Part shown: positions 31,778 to 40,455 of the stretch, piece by piece
How positions within the stretch are numbered: position 1 is the stretch's first letter
Layout of the letters: each line of letters opens with the position of its first letter
Origin: Actinomycetota bacterium
GTDB lineage: Bacteria; Actinomycetota; Thermoleophilia; Gaiellales; Gaiellaceae
Assembly (NCBI GenBank): GCA_003161615.1
Contig: PMOB01000010.1
Location: 197,713-261,345, forward strand
DNA length: 63,633 nucleotides
Direction of reading: 5' to 3'
Program-made: the position numbers and the translations under genes
The notes under the pieces: model-generated
What the model was told of the DNA's origin: nothing
Seen by the model: the letters and a program-made list of their open reading frames with translations, nothing else
The model's database searches: none

Positions 31778-33681
31778 CAGGGGATCGTCGTCGTCGTGCC
31801 GCCGTTGAACTGGCCGACGTCGATCGTCACCGTCGATCCCTGCGCCGCTTGGGCATTTCCGGCGGGCGTCTGCGACTGGACGAGGTCCTGTTGCGTCGGG
31901 TCGCTGGTGTTGGTCGGAACCTGCTTCACCTTGAAGCCCGCGGCCTCGAGGTCGGACGTGGCCTGTTCCGACGTTTCGCCCACGACGGACGGGACGCTCT
32001 TCTGCGGCGGCCCGTTCGAGAGAGTCACCTTCACGGACGAGCCCTGCGCGGCGTTCGAGTTCGGCTGCGGGCTCTGGGAGACGACGTCGTCCTTCGGCCG
32101 GTTGCTGTTCGTGTAGCCGGCGAGGACGAAGTTGAAGCCGGCGGCCGCAAGGTCGGCCTGCGCCTGCTGCTCGGTCTCGCCGACGACGCTCGGCACCTGC
32201 TTGATCACCGGGCCGGCCGTGACGTTGACCCGCACGGTCGAGCCCTCCGCGATCATCGTGCCGGCCTTCGGGTCGGTCGCGGAGACGATGTTCTTCGCTT
32301 TTCCGCCGGGGACGATGTGCTCGTCCGGCTTCAGGTGCGCCGCGATGAGGGCCTTCTTGGCGTCCGGCCACGTCTGGCCGACGGTCGTGGGAACGGCGAC
32401 CTTCGGCTTGCCGGTGGAGACGATGAGCGTGACCGTGCCGCCCTTCGGCACCGTGCCGCCGGCCTCCGGATCCTGGTTGCAGACGAGTCCCGGCGCGTAC
32501 TTCTCGCACGCCTGCTTCTGCTCCTTCACGTGGAGATTGGCGGCCGTGATCTGGTGGGAGGCCTGGCTGACGTGCTCGCCGATGTACAGCCCGACGTGCA
32601 CCTTCGGGCCGCCGCCCGCGAGCTGGTTCCAGACGAGGAAGGCGGCGACGATGGCAGCGATCACGAACGCGCCCGCGGCGATCCACGGCCAGAGCGGCCG
32701 CTCGCGCTCGGGACCGGCCTCTTCGGATTCGTCGAGCACGCCGTAGCTGCGCCCGCGCGGCGTGATCATTGTCGCGCCGGTGTCGCCCACTGCGGCGGCC
32801 GGCGGCACGCGCATCACCTGCGTCGCGGAATCGGAGGTCGCGGCGGCGACGGGAGCGCCGCGCAGCACGCGCTCGAGATCGGCCTCCATCTCGTCGGCGC
32901 TCTGGTAGCGATCCTCCGGATCCTTGGCGAGCGCGCGCATCACGACCATGTCGAGGTCGCGCGGGACGTCCTTGCGCAGCTGCGACGGCGGGCGCGGCAC
33001 CGCGGAGAGGTGCTTCATCGCGATCTCGACGGGCGTATCTCCGTCGAAGGGCGTCTCTCCTGTCAGCAGCTCGTAGAGGACGACGCCGAGCGAGTAGAGG
33101 TCGGAGCGCTGGTCGACCTCGCCGCCTCGCGCCTGCTCCGGCGAGAGGTACTGCGCGGTGCCGACGATCGAGCCCGCCTCCGTCATCTGGCTCGTGCCCG
33201 CGCGTGCGATCCCGAAGTCCGTGACCTTGACGCGTCCCTCGCGGTCGACGAGGACGTTGTGCGGCTTGATGTCGCGGTGGACGATGCCGTGCCGGTGCGC
33301 GAAGCGAAGCGCCGAGAGAGTCTGGCGTGCGTACTCGATCGCGACGTTCACCGGCGCGGGGCCGTGCCCGACGATCAGCTCCTTGAGCGTGCGGCCGTCG
33401 AGGTACTCCATCGCGATGTAGTAGGTGTCCTCCGCTTCGCCGCGGTCGTAGATGGAGACGATGTTCGGGTGGTTGAGCGCGGCTGCGTTCTTCGCCTCGC
33501 GCCGGAAGCGCTCGATGAACTGGTCGTCGTTCGCGTGGCGGTCGTTGAGGATCTTGATCGCGACCCGCCGGCCCAGCTCCTGGTCCTCGGCGAGGTAGAC
33601 GTCCGCCATCCCACCCGCGCCGAGCTTGCGGACGATGCGGTAGCGCCCGTCGAAGAGCGTGTCGATGAGGGAATCGTTCAC
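31777..33681 (-). CDS. pknB: PASTA-domain Ser/Thr kinase PknB
   Basis: A 634-residue membrane kinase that coordinates wall growth. The kinase (about 13-275) has LGAGGMADVYLA, VAIKIL, HRDIKPHNVLVD, VTDFGIAR and GTAQYLSPEQ. A transmembrane helix (LWPWIAAGAFVIAAIVAAFLVW) lies near 330-350. The outside carries about four PASTA repeats, each with the hydrophobic VPxVVGxTxxxA pattern (VAVPTTVGQTWPDAKKAL, KQVPSVVGETEQQAQADL, KSVPSVVGETSEQATSDL), which bind muropeptides. The acidic-Thr tail (GGTTTTIP) ends the protein. It follows pbpA and precedes ddl. Confidence 0.96.
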   Translation of the reverse strand: MNDSLIDTLFDGRYRIVRKLGAGGMADVYLAEDQELGRRVAIKILNDRHANDDQFIERFRREAKNAAALNHPNIVSIYDRGEAEDTYYIAMEYLDGRTLKELIVGHGPAPVNVAIEYARQTLSALRFAHRHGIVHRDIKPHNVLVDREGRVKVTDFGIARAGTSQMTEAGSIVGTAQYLSPEQARGGEVDQRSDLYSLGVVLYELLTGETPFDGDTPVEIAMKHLSAVPRPPSQLRKDVPRDLDMVVMRALAKDPEDRYQSADEMEADLERVLRGAPVAAATSDSATQVMRVPPAAAVGDTGATMITPRGRSYGVLDESEEAGPERERPLWPWIAAGAFVIAAIVAAFLVWNQLAGGGPKVHVGLYIGEHVSQASHQITAANLHVKEQKQACEKYAPGLVCNQDPEAGGTVPKGGTVTLIVSTGKPKVAVPTTVGQTWPDAKKALIAAHLKPDEHIVPGGKAKNIVSATDPKAGTMIAEGSTVRVNVTAGPVIKQVPSVVGETEQQAQADLAAAGFNFVLAGYTNSNRPKDDVVSQSPQPNSNAAQGSSVKVTLSNGPPQKSVPSVVGETSEQATSDLEAAGFKVKQVPTNTSDPTQQDLVQSQTPAGNAQAAQGSTVTIDVGQFNGGTTTTIP

Positions 33682-33712
33682 GGCGAAAACCGGCTAAAGC
33701 GTAGAGACAAGG

Positions 33713-35206
33713 TCAGCCATGTAGGAGGTTTTGGAGGATGTCCTTCGCGATCGGCGCCGAGATCGAGCCGCCGAAGCCGTTCGGCTGCTTCTCGACGACG
33801 ACCGCGACGACGACCTGTGGGTTGTTCGCCGGGGCGAAGGCGACGAACCAGGCGTCGTAGAGGTTGCCGAGCCCGAGCTCCGCGGTGCCCGTCTTGCCCG
33901 CGACCTCGACACCCGGGATCTGGGCGGCGGTGCCGGTGCCGCCCTGGATGACGAGCTGCATCATCGAGTTCAGCTCCGCCGCCGTCTGCGGCTTGATCAC
34001 GCGGCCGAGCACGTGCGGCGCCGTGGTGGTGACGTTGGAGCCGTCGGGCGCCACGACCCTCTGGACGAGGTACGGCCGCGGCTCCGTTCCTCCGTCCGCG
34101 ATCGTCGCGCCGACGAGCGCCATCTGGAGCGGCGTGACGAGCATCCGCTCCTGCCCGAAGGCGAGGACGCCCGGATCGACCGCGGTGGCGGGATTCTTCG
34201 GGAACCAGAGCTTGCCCTTGTTGTAGAGGCCGCTCGGGTTGATCGTGTTCGGCGGCGTGTCGAGCGGCGGGATCGAGTAGAAGCCGTAACGCTTCGCGTA
34301 GTCGAGGATCGACGCGGCACCGATCTGCTTGCCGACGTTGCAGAAGACGGCGTTGATCGAGTTCTCGAAGGCCTGCGCGAAGTCGACGTGCCCGAAGGTC
34401 TCGTGGCCGCCGGGCGAGTCGGGGGCGCTCGAGTTGTAGACCCTCTTCCCGTACTCGGTGCAGTAACCGGGGTCGTAGAAGCCGGAGGTCGGCTTGACCT
34501 TGCCGGTGTCGAGCGCGGCCGACGCGGTGACCATCTTGAAAGTCGAGCCCGGCGGATAGAGGCCCTGGGTCGCGTTGTTGTAGAGGGCCGACGCGTCCCC
34601 GCACGTGCCCTTGTTCTTGCCGATCTTGGTGTAGCCGCCCGGCTGCGAGATGAGGTTCTCGTTGTAGGTCGGGGACGAGGCCATCACATAGACCGCGCCG
34701 GTCTTCGGGTTCATCGCGACGACCGCGCCGCAGCGTCCGGCGAGATCGTGCAGCGCGAGCGCCTGCGCCGCGGGCTTGACGGTGAGGTAGACGTTGTCGC
34801 CGTGCACGGTCTGGCCGCCGAGCCGGTCGAGCTCCTGCGAGAAGGTGTTGCTCAGGTTCGTGTTGGCGCCGGTCAGGTAGTCGTTGAGCGACTGCTCGAG
34901 GCCGACCTGGTTGTCGCCGCTCGTCGAGTAGCCGACGATCTGGGAGAAGAGCCCGTTCGCCGGATAGTGGCGCGAGTAGGTCGTCAGGCCCTTCTGCTTG
35001 TGCGGCGTGCTCCAGGCGAGCGGCGCGCCGTTCGACGCGAGGATCTTGCCGCGCGCGATCTGGAGCTGGGCGACTAGCTGGGTCGCGTTGTCCTTCCGGT
35101 TCGCCAGGCTCGCGCCCGCCCACGACTGCCAGTACGTCGTCGCGATCACGAGCACGGCGAGCAGGCTGACGGACACGACGGCGAGGTGCATGAGCTGCTT
35201 GTTCAC
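33713..35206 (-). CDS. pbpA: Penicillin-binding protein, PbpA type (transpeptidase)
   Basis: A 497-residue class B-like PBP. One N-terminal anchor helix (LMHLAVVSVSLLAVLVIATTYW) is followed by a dimerisation region and a transpeptidase domain. Catalytic motifs: SxxK in YPPGSTFKMVTA, SxN in FENSINAVFC, and KTG in VEVAGKTGTAELG. It cross-links peptidoglycan stems outside the membrane. Between rodA (four-base overlap) and pknB, as in the conserved actinobacterial cluster. Start at 35206 gives a short cytoplasmic MNKQ. Confidence 0.95.
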   Translation of the reverse strand: MNKQLMHLAVVSVSLLAVLVIATTYWQSWAGASLANRKDNATQLVAQLQIARGKILASNGAPLAWSTPHKQKGLTTYSRHYPANGLFSQIVGYSTSGDNQVGLEQSLNDYLTGANTNLSNTFSQELDRLGGQTVHGDNVYLTVKPAAQALALHDLAGRCGAVVAMNPKTGAVYVMASSPTYNENLISQPGGYTKIGKNKGTCGDASALYNNATQGLYPPGSTFKMVTASAALDTGKVKPTSGFYDPGYCTEYGKRVYNSSAPDSPGGHETFGHVDFAQAFENSINAVFCNVGKQIGAASILDYAKRYGFYSIPPLDTPPNTINPSGLYNKGKLWFPKNPATAVDPGVLAFGQERMLVTPLQMALVGATIADGGTEPRPYLVQRVVAPDGSNVTTTAPHVLGRVIKPQTAAELNSMMQLVIQGGTGTAAQIPGVEVAGKTGTAELGLGNLYDAWFVAFAPANNPQVVVAVVVEKQPNGFGGSISAPIAKDILQNLLHG

Positions 35207-36486
35207 GCAGCTCCCGCTCCCTGATCACGGTTCGCCCGGTTGGAGATCAGCATCAATCCGGCGACGAGCAGGAAGTTCGAGACGATGCTCGAGCCTCCGT
35301 AGGAGACGAACGGGAGCGTGATGCCGGTGAGCGGGATGACGCGGAGGATGCCGCCGACGATCACGAACGTCTGGAAGGCGAAGCCGAAGCTCAGCCCGGC
35401 CGCGAGGAGCTTCGAGAAGCCGTCGCTCGCCGCGAGCGCGATTCGGAAGCCGCGCAGCACGAACGCCATGTAGAGGAGGAGCAGAGCGCCGGCGCCGATC
35501 AGGCCGAGCTCCTGCGCGACGGCCGAGTAGATGAAATCGGTGTTCTGGTCGGGGACGATCTGCTGTCCTGTCGCTGTCGTCATGATCCCGCGCCCGAGCC
35601 CGGTGCCGCCGAAGCCGCCGTGCGCGATCGAGTAGAGCGACTGGACGAGCTGGTAGCTCGTGCACTCCTGCCGCAACGCCAGGTGGCCGGTGAAGGGGCA
35701 GAACACCGGCTTCGACGACCACGGGGAGAGCCAGTTCGTGACGCGCTCGTGAACGTGCGGAGTGAGGTATGTGAGCCCGGTCGCTCCGACGAGAAAGAGG
35801 CCGAGCGCGCCGGCGACGAAGCTGAGCCGCGCAGTCGCGACATAGAGGAGCGCGAGAAAGATCCCGTAGTAGAGGAGCGCGCTGCCGAGATCCTTGGTCG
35901 CGAAGAGAACGAGCATTGCGAGGCCCCAGATCACGAGCAGCGGCCCCCAGTCCTTCAGCCGTCCCTGGGCCAGCACCTCGCGCCTCTCCCGCAGGTACGC
36001 GGCGAGGAAGACGATCAGCGCGATCTTGCCGAGCTCACCCGGCTGGAACTGGAGTGGCCCGAGATGGATCCAGAGATTTGCGCCGTTGATCGGCTGTCTG
36101 ATGCCGGGCAGCAGCGGCAGGAAGAGAAGCGCGATCGCCGTGACGCCGAAGATGTACTTGTAGCGCTCGAGGACGCGGTAGTCGTTGCGCAGCCAGAGCA
36201 GCGTGGCCGCGAAGACGGCGACGCCGATCACCACCCAGATCCCCTGCCGCAGGGCGCTGCTCGGCCCGAGCCGGTAGATCTCCGTCAGCCCGATCGCGGT
36301 CAGGAGCGCCGCCATCGGCAGGAGGTACGGGTCGGCGAGCGGCACGGTGAAGCGCGCGACGAGGTGCGCGACGAGGTAGAGGGCGAAGAAGAAGGCGGCG
36401 TAGCCGAGGGAGCCGGTCGAGATCTGCGACTTGAGCGCGATGTAGACGCTCGCGAAGCCGAGCGCCGTCAGGACGCCGACGAACAA
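35203..36486 (-). CDS. rodA: RodA/FtsW family glycan polymerase
   Basis: At least 427 residues, about ten transmembrane helices. The SEDS family block is seen in ILRVIPLTGITLPFVSYGGSSIVSNFLLVAGLML, and NTDFIYSAVAQELGLIGAGALLLLYM is the extracellular loop region. It polymerises lipid II with a PBP partner, here the adjacent PbpA. The only usual start codon is the TTG at 36486, but coding sequence with a typical family start (LTLRNRELAALL) continues upstream in frame to a CTG at 36518. The real start may be that CTG, or a base has been miscalled. Confidence 0.93.
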   Translation of the reverse strand: MFVGVLTALGFASVYIALKSQISTGSLGYAAFFFALYLVAHLVARFTVPLADPYLLPMAALLTAIGLTEIYRLGPSSALRQGIWVVIGVAVFAATLLWLRNDYRVLERYKYIFGVTAIALLFLPLLPGIRQPINGANLWIHLGPLQFQPGELGKIALIVFLAAYLRERREVLAQGRLKDWGPLLVIWGLAMLVLFATKDLGSALLYYGIFLALLYVATARLSFVAGALGLFLVGATGLTYLTPHVHERVTNWLSPWSSKPVFCPFTGHLALRQECTSYQLVQSLYSIAHGGFGGTGLGRGIMTTATGQQIVPDQNTDFIYSAVAQELGLIGAGALLLLYMAFVLRGFRIALAASDGFSKLLAAGLSFGFAFQTFVIVGGILRVIPLTGITLPFVSYGGSSIVSNFLLVAGLMLISNRANRDQGAGAA

Positions 36487-36515
36487 CAGCGCGGCCAGCT
36501 CGCGGTTGCGGAGGG

Positions 36516-37463
36516 TCAGCGGGCCAGCCCCCAGACGAGCAACGCCGTCGCGACGAGGAAGAGGATCAGCCCGGCGAGGACGATCCCGACGCGCTGCCCG
36601 TCGATCTTCGCGACCGGGCGGGGGGTCGGTGCTGCGGAGGTCTCGACTTCCGTGTACTCGCGCGTCCGCTCGTCGGGCTCGGCCGGCTCGTCGGTCAGCG
36701 CGGGCATGGAGAGCGTGTCCTCGACGTTCACGGCGGCCTCCGCCTCTGCCTCCGCGTCGATCCGGAAGGCGACGGCGGTGATGTTGTCCTCGCCGCCTTC
36801 CTTGTTCGCGGTTTGGACGAGCGACTTGACGGCCTTCTCGAGGTCGGCCCGGTTGCGGTCGAGGACGTCGAGGATGTCCTCGTCTTCGACCATGTCCGTC
36901 AGGCCGTCGGAGCAGATCAGGAAGACGTCGCCGTCCTCCGCCTCGATCGTGAACGCGTCGACGTCCACGTCGGGATCCGTCCCCACCGCGCGGGTGATCA
37001 CGCTGCGCTGCGGGTGGATCTGCGCCTCCTCCGCGGACAGCTTGCCGCTCTTGAGCAGCTCGTTGACGAGGGAGTGGTCCTCCGTCAGCTGCTCCATCGA
37101 GTCGCCGCGGACGAGGTAGGCGCGCGAGTCGCCGACATGTCCCAGTGCGACAGTCATTCCCTCGACGAGCGCGACGGTCATCGTCGTGCCCATGCCGGAG
37201 GCGGCCGGGTCCGAAGTCGAGCGGTCGTAGATGCGGCGGTTGGCCTCCTGGATCAGCTCGTCGACGCGCTCGAGGCCGCTCAGGCCGTCCGCGTCGCCGG
37301 CCTCGAGCGCCGACGCGGCGAGCTTCGACGCGACTTCGCCTGCCTGGGCGCCTCCCATGCCGTCGGCGACAGCGAAGAGAGGAGGGGCGACGACGTAGTT
37401 GTCCTCGTTCCGGCGCCGCCTCCGCCCGGTGTCGCTCGCAACCGCGTAGGCGCCAACCGGCAC
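36516..37463 (-). CDS. pstP: PP2C-family Ser/Thr phosphatase
   Basis: A 315-residue membrane-anchored phosphatase that reverses Ser/Thr kinase action in the wall cluster. Motifs: RRNEDNYVV, FAVADGMGGAQAGEVAS (Mn-binding DG), ALGHVGDSRAYLVR, LTEDHSL and VFLICSDGLTDMVEDEDI. The catalytic domain occupies residues 1-235. A Glu/Ala-rich stretch follows, then one C-terminal helix (GIVLAGLILFLVATALLVWGLA). GTG start directly follows the fhaB stop. Confidence 0.95.
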   Translation of the reverse strand: MPVGAYAVASDTGRRRRRNEDNYVVAPPLFAVADGMGGAQAGEVASKLAASALEAGDADGLSGLERVDELIQEANRRIYDRSTSDPAASGMGTTMTVALVEGMTVALGHVGDSRAYLVRGDSMEQLTEDHSLVNELLKSGKLSAEEAQIHPQRSVITRAVGTDPDVDVDAFTIEAEDGDVFLICSDGLTDMVEDEDILDVLDRNRADLEKAVKSLVQTANKEGGEDNITAVAFRIDAEAEAEAAVNVEDTLSMPALTDEPAEPDERTREYTEVETSAAPTPRPVAKIDGQRVGIVLAGLILFLVATALLVWGLAR

Positions 37464-37964
37464 CTAGTCCTCCTCGACGCGCAGATCGGTCTCGCCGACC
37501 CGGAGGATGTCCCCCGGCGACATGCGCTCGGCGCCGACGACGCGCGTGCCGTTGACGAAGGTCCCGTTCGTCGACTCGAGGTCCTGCACCCAGACGCCGT
37601 CGCCGCGCGCCTCGACCCGCGCGTGGCGGGCGGAGGCGAACTCGTCGCCGTCGAGCACGAGGTCGTTCTGGCCGCCGCGGCCCACTGTGACGGGCGCGGA
37701 CTCGACCGGGAACTCGGCGCCCTCCTCAAGACTGGGACTGCGCTGGACGACGAGGCGCACCGGGCGCCGCGGACGCGCCGCCATGCCGAGCCCGGCCGCC
37801 GCGGCCGCGCCGGGCGTGAGGATCATGCTGTCGGAGTGCGCCACCTTCCGCTCGCTGCCAGCGGTGCGGATCACGCGCCAGACGAAGAGGTAGAGCAGCA
37901 CGAGGAACGCGATCTTGAGGACGAGAAGAACCTCGGCGACCGTTGTGGAGGCGAGCAGCTGCAT
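37464..37964 (-). CDS. fhaB: FHA-domain membrane protein FhaB
   Basis: A 166-residue protein with one N-terminal transmembrane helix (LLVLKIAFLVLLYLFVWRVI) and a cytoplasmic FHA domain near 75-166. The phosphothreonine-binding pieces are VTVGRGGQNDLVL, FASARHARVEARGDG and LESTNGTFVNGTRV. It recognises kinase-phosphorylated Thr, linking PknB-type signalling to the wall machinery. The second of two FHA proteins, matching the fhaA-fhaB order. Confidence 0.95.
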   Translation of the reverse strand: MQLLASTTVAEVLLVLKIAFLVLLYLFVWRVIRTAGSERKVAHSDSMILTPGAAAAAGLGMAARPRRPVRLVVQRSPSLEEGAEFPVESAPVTVGRGGQNDLVLDGDEFASARHARVEARGDGVWVQDLESTNGTFVNGTRVVGAERMSPGDILRVGETDLRVEED

Positions 37965-37972
37965 CGCGGGCT

Positions 37973-38737
37973 CTATTCCCGCTCGGTCGAGAAGGTGACC
38001 GTCGTCTCGCCGATCGTGAAACTCGAGCCCTCGTCGAGCTTGGCCCGCTGCACGCGCCGCCCGTTCACCTCGACGCCATTCGTCGAGCCGAGGTCGATCA
38101 CCCAATAGGCCGATCCTTCCTGCACGACCTCGGCGTGGCGGCGGGAGACATTCGCATCCTCGATCTGGACGTCGACGTCGCGCGAGCGCCCGAGCACGGC
38201 GCGCTTCTTGTCGAGGACGCGCCGGCGGCCGCTCCAGCTCAGAACCGCGACGGCCCGGTCGACGCCGAGCTCCTCCAGCGAGGCCTCCTCGGTCGGCTGC
38301 GTACGCGGCTTGTAGATCATCGTCGCGCCCGGCGCGACTCCCTCCGCCGGCTCCTCCTCGCCGCTGCGGCCGTGCTGGGCCATCCGCGTCGCTATGCCGA
38401 ACTCTCCGACGCCGAGGTCGTCGTCGGTCTCGAAGATGATGCGCGGCGGCGTCAGTAGCGCGTAGTTCTCCCGCGCCGCGTGCTCGGCGAGGTACTCCTC
38501 GAGCTCGGAGACGAGCGAGTTCTCGTAGCCCTCGAACTGCTTGCGGTCGCCGGAGGAGACGTAGATCGTGTACTCGTTCGGGACGTAGACCCGGGTCACC
38601 GACGTCGAGCGGTGCTCGTCCATCTCCTTCGCGAGCTTGCGCGCGAGCTCGACCGGCTGGACGTTCGTGCGAAATGCGCGGCCGAAGACGCCTTCGAAGA
38701 TCGCCTCCAGCCTTTGCTCGATTCCCCGCAGCACCAT
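37973..38737 (-). CDS. fhaA: FHA-domain protein FhaA (DUF3662 N-terminus)
   Basis: A 254-residue cytoplasmic protein. Residues 1-120 are the DUF3662 domain (IEQRLEAIFEGVFGRAFRTNVQPVELARKLAKEM). A linker leads to an FHA domain near 175-254 with AVLGRSRDVDVQIED, VSRRHAEVVQEGSAYWVIDLGSTNGVEVNGRRV. In Mycobacterium the homologue interacts with MviN/MurJ. It starts the fhaA-fhaB-pstP-rodA-pbpA-pknB series. Confidence 0.95.
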   Translation of the reverse strand: MVLRGIEQRLEAIFEGVFGRAFRTNVQPVELARKLAKEMDEHRSTSVTRVYVPNEYTIYVSSGDRKQFEGYENSLVSELEEYLAEHAARENYALLTPPRIIFETDDDLGVGEFGIATRMAQHGRSGEEEPAEGVAPGATMIYKPRTQPTEEASLEELGVDRAVAVLSWSGRRRVLDKKRAVLGRSRDVDVQIEDANVSRRHAEVVQEGSAYWVIDLGSTNGVEVNGRRVQRAKLDEGSSFTIGETTVTFSTERE

Positions 38738-38761
38738 TACGTCGGCTGAATGTACCCGGCG

Positions 38762-40384
38762 CTAGCGGGCGCGAAGCGCGGTGAACCCCGCGACGGCCCA
38801 CGAGCAGAGGACGATGGAGGCCACGAGCGGCACCGGAGCGGCGCTCGGAACGGCGAGAACCGTGAACGTGAGCATCCCGGCCCCGAGCCCGGCGGCGCCC
38901 CAAAGGCCGTAGCGGCCGGCGTGCGGGAGGGCGAAGGCGACGAGCGCGAGGACTCCCGCTTCGACGAGCAGTGCCGGATGAGCAGCGGCCGCGCGAGCGA
39001 GCGAGCCGGCGACGTCGAGTGGCCCCGTCGAGCCGCCCACGCCGACTCCGTGTGGGGCGGCCCCGCCGATCAGCGGCAGCGAGACGTGGCGAATCCCGGC
39101 CGCGAGCGCCGCGGTGACGACGCCGATCGCAACCGCGAGCGCGCGGCGGACGCCGGCGCCGACGCGGACGGTCGCGAGCGGCAGGAGGCCGAGCGCGGTG
39201 AGCGGCGCGAGAAGCGGGCCGAGCGCGAAGAGGAGCGTCGCCCGCGGTTCCTTCCACGTCACGAGCAGCCAGAGCGCGGCGAAGACGGTGTAGAGGACAG
39301 CGAGGCCGGATGAGACGTTGCCGAGCGGCAGGATCGGGACGGCGAGCGCGAGCGTGAGCCCGGCCCGTTCCCGCCAGAGCGTCAGGGCGGCAGCCGCGAG
39401 GCCGAAGCCAACCGACCAGCCGGCCGGGAAGAAGGGAAGGGCGGACGCCGTCCAGCCGGCGAACGCCCCCGCGAGAGCGGCGCCGGCGAAGCGCCCGGCG
39501 TCGGGCGGGACCGCGAGATCGACTTTCGTCCGCCGTGACGGCTTCCTCGCGCCGGCGCCGGCGAGGCCGCGCAGCTCCTCGGCGAGCTCGCGAGCGGACG
39601 GTCGGCGCGTCGGATCCTGCGAAAGCGCGCGGTCGACGAGCCGCAACAGCCGCTTGGGGAGCCCCGGCCGGACCTCGCCGAGCGGCCGCGCGCCGGACTC
39701 GATCGCCCGCGCGGTCTCGAGCATCGAGCCGCGCCAGAACGGATGCCGTCCCGCGAGCGCCTCCCAGAGCATCACCCCGACGGCCCAGACGTCCGCCGCC
39801 GCCGTGGCCGGCTGGCCGGCGAGGCGTTCCGGCGAGATGTAGGCGAGAGTGCCGGGAACGTCGCCTTGCTCGGTCAGCGTCTCGCTCTCGGCCATCTGCG
39901 CCAGCCCGAAGTCGAGGACGCGCGCCGAGACGCGGTCACCGTCCCCTTCGGCGAGAAGGATGTTCGACGGCTTGATGTCGCGATGGAGAATCCCCGCCGC
40001 GTGCGCGTGCGCGATCCCGTCGCAGACTTGCGCACACGCCTCGATCGCGTCTTCGTCCGGCAGCTCCCGCGCGCGCAGCGCCTCGCGGAAGGTGCGGCCC
40101 GGAACGAACTCGTAGGCGATGTAGACGTGGCGCTCGTCGTGAGCGAAGCCGTAGGCGCGGAGGCAGGCCGGATGGCGCAGCTGTGCCGCGGCCGCGGCCT
40201 CCCGCTCGGCGCGCACGGCCGCCTTCCCCTCGCGCGCGATGATCTTGAGCGCGACGTCGAGGCCCGTCTGCTCGTCGCGAGCCAGCCAGACCGACCCCGA
40301 GCCGCCACTGCCGAGCGGCCGGAAAGGCCGGTAGCGACCGAGGACGAGCTCCGGGAAGGCGAGAGCTGGGGCGGCCTCTCCCAT
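38762..40384 (-). CDS. Ser/Thr protein kinase with polytopic membrane C-terminus
   Basis: A 540-residue kinase. Domain (about 15-275): LGSGGSGSVWLA, ALKIIAREG, HRDIKPSNILLAEGDG, LDFGLAQM, GTLAYISPERLAG. The C-terminal half (about 300-540) is unlike PknB: about eight hydrophobic segments with little sequence outside the membrane, for example LALAVPILPLGNVSSGLAVLYTVFAALWLLV. It is just upstream of fhaA on the same strand (24 bases). A membrane-embedded sensor is possible, but no ligand is evident. Confidence 0.88.
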   Translation of the reverse strand: MGEAAPALAFPELVLGRYRPFRPLGSGGSGSVWLARDEQTGLDVALKIIAREGKAAVRAEREAAAAAQLRHPACLRAYGFAHDERHVYIAYEFVPGRTFREALRARELPDEDAIEACAQVCDGIAHAHAAGILHRDIKPSNILLAEGDGDRVSARVLDFGLAQMAESETLTEQGDVPGTLAYISPERLAGQPATAAADVWAVGVMLWEALAGRHPFWRGSMLETARAIESGARPLGEVRPGLPKRLLRLVDRALSQDPTRRPSARELAEELRGLAGAGARKPSRRTKVDLAVPPDAGRFAGAALAGAFAGWTASALPFFPAGWSVGFGLAAAALTLWRERAGLTLALAVPILPLGNVSSGLAVLYTVFAALWLLVTWKEPRATLLFALGPLLAPLTALGLLPLATVRVGAGVRRALAVAIGVVTAALAAGIRHVSLPLIGGAAPHGVGVGGSTGPLDVAGSLARAAAAHPALLVEAGVLALVAFALPHAGRYGLWGAAGLGAGMLTFTVLAVPSAAPVPLVASIVLCSWAVAGFTALRAR

Positions 40385-40455
40385 GCCTGTGGGAGATTGG
40401 CGACCGCGTCGGACTGTCCTGCTTCACAGGACAGTAAGGTTGGCTCCGCTCCAGC

